DNA from: Piezodorus guildinii
Taxonomy: Eukaryota > Arthropoda > Insecta > Hemiptera > Pentatomidae
Assembly: GCA_023052935.1 (NCBI GenBank)
Contig: CM041292.1
Location: forward strand, 137,406,951 to 137,470,950
Direction: 5' to 3'
DNA: 64,000 nt
The notes beneath the pieces were generated by a model. The model was not told the DNA's origin and searched no databases. It saw only the letters and a program-made list of their open reading frames with translations. Position numbers and translations under genes: made by a program. Each line of letters opens with the position of its first letter. Position 1 is the stretch's first letter. Of this stretch, positions 59,602 to 64,000 are shown in pieces.

Positions 59602-60020
59602 CTATTCTAAATAAATATAAAATATAATGTAGTTTAATGAAAAGAAAAAATTGTTACTTAAATCCATTTGAGAGAGGAGACACATTAATTCATCAATCCT
59701 TTTTCCATTGTTTCCCAAAGCATCTGCGACGTTGCTTATTATTCTATTTTTGTTCAGCTGCCTGATGTAGAAGGAACATTCTTCAAAAATATGAGCTATG
59801 GTCGAGGTTTCCCTACAATGCTTGCATCTTGGGGGCAATTCTTTTGATATTATGTGCCCATGCGTTAGCCGTGTGTGTCCGATTCTCAGGCGGGCCAGGA
59901 CCACCTCTTCTCTACGGTCGGTGCGACTTGCGGTTTTCCAAGGTTTTGCCTCTTTCTTAATCGCTTTGAGCTTACTTGGATAGCTGTTGTTTCGTCAGCT
60001 TGTGTTCACTGCGAAAGAAT
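59602..60020 (-). mobile_element. I/Jockey-group LINE C-terminal fragment
   Basis: The minus frame reads LARLRIGHTRLTHGHIISKE, then PPRCKHCRETSTIAHIFEEC, the Cys/His tail after RNase H in I/R1/Jockey-group ORF2. It is truncated on both sides and lies tail to tail with the preceding fragment. Confidence 0.7.
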
Positions 60021-60079
60021 CTGGATCTTATTATACCAAATAAGTGGGACAAAACCAGATATCTAGAGATCATGAAGTG

Positions 60080-61630
60080 GAGTATATCGAGTGAGTGTTA
60101 TATATCTCATTCGACACGAATCCACAATATAATAAAATAATGACTGACTGCAATGACACGTTAGGAAATAATAATGCTCTCAAAAAATTCTTGAAGCTTT
60201 ATAAAGGACTAGAATATCTAAAATACTGAGTGACCACTACATGTTACTAAGAACAGAAAAACAGGCTATTAAGTTTGCCATTAATGGTGTGATCATTTCT
60301 AGACTGTGACGTTAATTGAAGAATTAGGCGGTTGAGCGTGAATTCATATCATTGCTCAGCCAATGGCCTACTGCTTGATTCTTACTACTTCGGAACTTAA
60401 CATTCTCAATGTGCACTAGTGGAGAAAGGTTTCACTTTATTTTTTTCACCTCTCTATATCTATCAAATAATTTCGCGATCCCTGGTTTCCATTAACGCCT
60501 TTTGAACCACGCGACGGATTTTGATAAGGTTTTATCAATAAGAACACTCTTTCCTGAAGGTTTACCAGTCAAATACTTTGCAATTTAGTTTTTCCCAAGA
60601 AGGAAAATTAAAATTTCTGTAATCAAGTCATATATAATTTATTCATGAAACATGAGTACTATCATTGGAAAGTGAAAGATTTAAAAATGTTAATACGTAA
60701 CAAAAGAAGTACACGTTAATAGAAAGTTGTCATAAGCTCAAAAACGTATGAACATTTGTTTCTGTAATTTTCACAGAAAGGGAATTCCAACAAAATTAAA
60801 CTTTTTTTAATTTGTTTCAAACACATTTTATAGCAAATTGTCATAATCTTTCATTTAAAGATATAAACTCTAAAAGATTTTTCTAGCTGAAGGCTCCAGC
60901 AGTTTTTGTATTTTATGAATCAAGTTACTCAGTGGCTCATCGTGCTTTGAAACAATATAACCTCAAACTAAGTTGTAATAAAAAATATATGATATAAATT
61001 TATAAGATTATAACTAAACTTCCAAAAATGGTCAACCGTACATCGTAAATACCGGTACGTTTCGGGTGTCGTTTATGTTGAATGACTAAGCTTACTATAA
61101 TAATAAAATATGGGGTAAAACAAAATATTCTGAAAAAAAATACAAGAATTTCTCACTTCTTAATACAGGAACCTAATTATCTTACAAACTATTATTAATA
61201 TTCACTATGTTTTATGTTCATTAGATTCAGCATTAAAAAATATACACAAAACGTAACCTAGTCCTTTTAACTGCTCCCTAATAATTTAGAAAGACTTTAA
61301 TCGATCTGAAAAAAAGATTGTTTTTGGGGGAGGGGGAAGGAGGGGTAAGGCGTGTTACATTGATAGAGAACTTAGTCGGCTATAACGTTAAAAAATGCAT
61401 TGTTTAACTTGGTAATTCCGATAAACTGTTTTTGGTAGAAAGTTGCTGACATGCACACACAAGAGTAAAAATAAATAATTCTGTTAAATGTAATAATCAT
61501 GTATTGATTCATTTTAAAATAGTAATTATAAAATAAACAATGATGACCACTGTTATAGACTTTCTCGTTGAAAGTATAATGAATTACCATCAGTTCCATA
61601 ATAAAATAAAGAGATTGTAAAGATGAAGAT
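60080..61630. other. Spacer before gene E
   Basis: AT-rich with a piece at 60450-60560 weakly like repeat R1a (CACCTCTCTATATCTATCAAAT). A G-rich patch lies at 61325-61350. No gene. Confidence 0.4.
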
Positions 61631-61708
61631 AGGCCCCCACCACGAATGAGCAGTATATAATCTCAAACGAACAACCAACCATCATCACATTCACCCCAAG
61701 CAATGAAG
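61628..61708 (+). promoter_or_regulatory. Promoter and first exon of gene E
   Basis: CCCCCACC at 61634-61641, 12 bases, TATATAA at 61654-61660, ATG at 61703 (49 bases after the TATA start). TTCACCCCAAGCAATGAAG around the start is almost identical to relic F. Donor GTAAGG at 61709. Confidence 0.75.
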
Positions 61709-62778
61709 GTAAGGATTCCTCTGAGGCTCTTTTCCATTACCCTGGGTGATATAATACATTTCAGTCCAAAATTGTTAAAATTTTAAATCAAAACCAGAAA
61801 TATTTACGAAATTAATTTTACAGAGAGCACAATATATCTGTGCATATCTATCTTTATACAGAATAATTTCGATTAACAAAAACTAAATAACGATGTTTTT
61901 GTTTAGGTAATCTGTGCTATTTTTGTGCTTCAGTGCACTTTGGCATCAGGGCTTTTCTGGTAATTATCCATCATCTATCCATAATTATAGAACTACCGTT
62001 GTTCTTTCATTATGTCGTCTTTAAAAAACATTGTTTTTATTAGGATGGAGTAGTGGAGGATCTTCAGGAGGAGGTTGGTCTGCCGGAGGCGGTGGTGGAG
62101 GAGGCTGGAAAAGTGGTGGTGGTGGTGGCGGCGGAGGAGGCTCGAAAAATAGTGGTAATAATGGAGGAGGTGGCAGCCAGGTGTCCTTGCAACCAGCCAT
62201 TATAAAAATCATTCTATTAGGAGGTGGATCCGCAAATGGAGATGGAGGTGGAAAGAACGGAGGAGGTGGAGGTGGATGGTCAAGTGGAGGTAGCAGTGGA
62301 GGAAGCAGTGGATGGTCAAGCGGAGGTAGCAGTGGAGGAAGCAGTGGATGGCCAAGTGGAGGAAGTAGTGGAGGAAGCAGTGGATGGCCAAGTGGAGGTA
62401 GCAGTGGAGGAAGCAGTGGATGGTCAAGCGGAGGTAGCAGTGGAGGCAGCAGTGGATGGCCAAGTGGAGGTAGCAGTGGAGGAGGTATAAAAATTTGTTG
62501 ACTATTGTGAGTAACTCATATTAATAATGCGAGATATGATTAGAAATACTTCAATATTCGTTCTTTGGAGGTGATTTTCATTAAGTAATTGATTTACGCT
62601 TTTATGATTTCATTTGCAGACCTATTTTATTATTTTTTATTTTTTGTGTACTTAAGATATATTATTTAATTATCATCGTGAAATAATGAAATGCTATATT
62701 TATACCCCTTTAATTTTTTTATTGGTAATGATGATTTCTTTCTAACGATTTGTGATTTTTTCAGATGACTGGTGGTGA
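61703..62778 (+). CDS. Gly/Trp-rich secreted protein, copy E
   Basis: Exons: 61703-61708, 61907-61959, 62044-62484 and 62765-62778. Exon 2 is 53 bases, one more than in C and D; the T run at 61920-61924 is the probable extra base. As written the signal peptide shifts frame and a stop follows early in exon 3 (TAG at 62051-62053). Allowing one T less, it would code a peptide like that of D (LCFS..HQ..SG). Exon 3 is a clean open reading: WSSGGSSGGGWSAGGG, WKS, SKNSGNNGGGGS, the core QPAIIKIILLGGGS, then W-S-S and W-P-S units of 12 residues with GGSSGGSSG linkers. Exon 4 adds D-D-W-W-stop. Poly(A) hexamers are at 62859-62868. Predicted secreted structural protein; function inferred. Confidence 0.83.
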
Positions 62779-62879
62779 GTCTGTGAGGTCTAAAGAAAAT
62801 AGTCACCAAAGATCAAAATCTCAGTTTATTGACTTGTGTAAATACGATGTATAAATATAATAAATAAAATCCTTTCTAT

Positions 62880-63790
62880 AATCAAAAAATATTTTATATT
62901 TCTAAAACGTAATCTAGACACCATGTGCCAATTTAACGTTTATTTTATCATATAGCTGACATCCATTTATTTTGTCCTAATCTCTCTATTCTGAAATATA
63001 CTTAACTACAATATACAGAAAAAGTAGGTAATTGTAAAATATTCAATTTAAATAATGTGGTGGAATTAGATGACACACTAATAAACAAATATAATTTTAT
63101 AAAGAGGATCGTGAAATCAATAAGTAAAATTTACTTGTAATACATACTAGACATGATCCAATAAAACTTATATTTTCCTGTAACAGGAAATGTAATCTGA
63201 TCGGTGCCGGTTACTGATTATATATATTTATAAATGTAGGCTTATATTACCTACTAAAGACATTCTTTTTGGAGCCTGTTTCATTTGTACGGTTAACATT
63301 TGTAAGTTTTAAATTCCACTATAGGGTAAAGCAATTACCTCCGCGACAAATTCAAACTCTCACATTTATTTATCATTATGATACCAATTTAATTTATCAT
63401 AAAGGTTTTTATTATAGAGAGAAGGTTATCTATTGATATTGATAATACAGTTTCCCTCATTTTCTAAAATGTAGCTCCATAAAATAAATGACTCGTATTC
63501 CATTTCAAGTTAGCCTTTCTCCCGGAAAACCTTCATGTAAACCTGTCAGAATTAACATCAACCTAGTCAGTACTTTCGTAAATGCAAGAGCGCATAAGCT
63601 CAGTTTATTGATTATTTGTTAATAAAACAAAATAAAATAAAAGTGTTTAGAAATAAATTCACAGTTTTTACAGATGAGCCCAGGGATTACATCAGTTAAT
63701 AGACGTGAATTATTTAAACTACTACAGTGTGAAATACCGAGCATAACTATGAAATTTTTTAACGTATTTGATTCACATGCAATCATGCTA
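62880..63790. other. AT-rich 3' spacer
   Basis: No gene or recognised repeat. Confidence 0.4.
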
Positions 63791-63799
63791 TCTATAACA

Positions 63800-63935
63800 A
63801 AATGGATATTCAGACATTGAAATTTCACAATCAAGCCAAGTACACCACATTTCACTCTTCAATTCATGATCTCCCTAATTCACTTCTTTACTTTTCCCTT
63901 TTATTTAGACAACCTAATGGGATGTTAAAATACAG
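63800..63935 (+). mobile_element. Possible Jockey-like LINE scrap
   Basis: The frame AKYTTFHSSIHDLPNSLL resembles KYNTFHSSTHHHPNQHV at 19960-20010, in the C-terminal tail of the Jockey-like family. The window ends in a T run (63964-63984). Confidence 0.4.
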
Positions 63936-64000
63936 GGAATACCTATATATATTTAAAACAATATTTTTTTTTTTTTTTTTTTTTATTTATTTATAGTAAT

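Overview
The window looks like arthropod (most likely insect) nuclear DNA. It is AT-rich, has short spliceosomal introns (GT..AG) and AATAAA poly(A) signals, and is densely packed with BEL/Pao, Jockey-like, R1-like, CR1/L2-like and RTE-like retroelements, a tRNA-derived SINE and Penelope-type hammerhead-like repeats. I cannot name the species from the sequence alone.

The host content is one dispersed tandem family of secreted glycine/tryptophan-rich proteins, all on the + strand. I call the copies A (1-3335, 5' end outside the window), B (5170-6812), C (20510-21864), D (53032-55596) and E (61703-62778). B to E share one four-exon plan. A TATA promoter with a CCCCCACC box 11-17 bases upstream drives a micro-exon coding only Met-Lys. 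A 52-55 base exon codes the rest of the signal peptide. One large exon codes (G)n-W-[KSP]-S repeats around a short hydrophobic core of the type P-x-I-I-K-I. A final micro-exon codes three to five residues, usually ending in Trp or Tyr. Two relics extend the family: F (36440-36530, promoter and exon 1 with a destroyed splice donor) and G (51463-51562, a decayed, inverted start of the glycine-rich exon most like D).

Every one of the five larger copies carries at least one single-base indel relative to its own repeat pattern, while a 5.2-kb retroelement ORF in the same window is open. This points either to consensus errors in G-rich repeats or to ongoing decay, and it decides whether the genes are alive.

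The rest is mobile DNA. Region by region: 0-7 kb genes A and B; 7-20 kb Jockey-like elements on both strands and a CR1/L2-like LINE; 20-22 kb gene C; 22.7-30.2 kb an R1-like LINE split by an integrase-less BEL element (5-bp target duplication GTAAT); 33-36 kb Penelope-like and CR1-like fragments; 36.5 kb relic F; 37-38.2 kb a long-inverted-repeat element; 39.75-46.44 kb a young, nearly intact BEL/Pao element (target duplication ATAAA); 47-49 kb RTE 3' end, Penelope-like repeats and SINE; 51.5 kb relic G; 53-56 kb gene D; 56-60 kb an internally deleted Jockey and other LINE tails; 61.6-62.9 kb gene E.

By analogy with insect cuticle and structural protein genes (signal peptide split after Met-Lys, low complexity, clustered), the family probably makes an extracellular structural material such as cuticle, egg coat, silk or adhesive. 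That function is inference.
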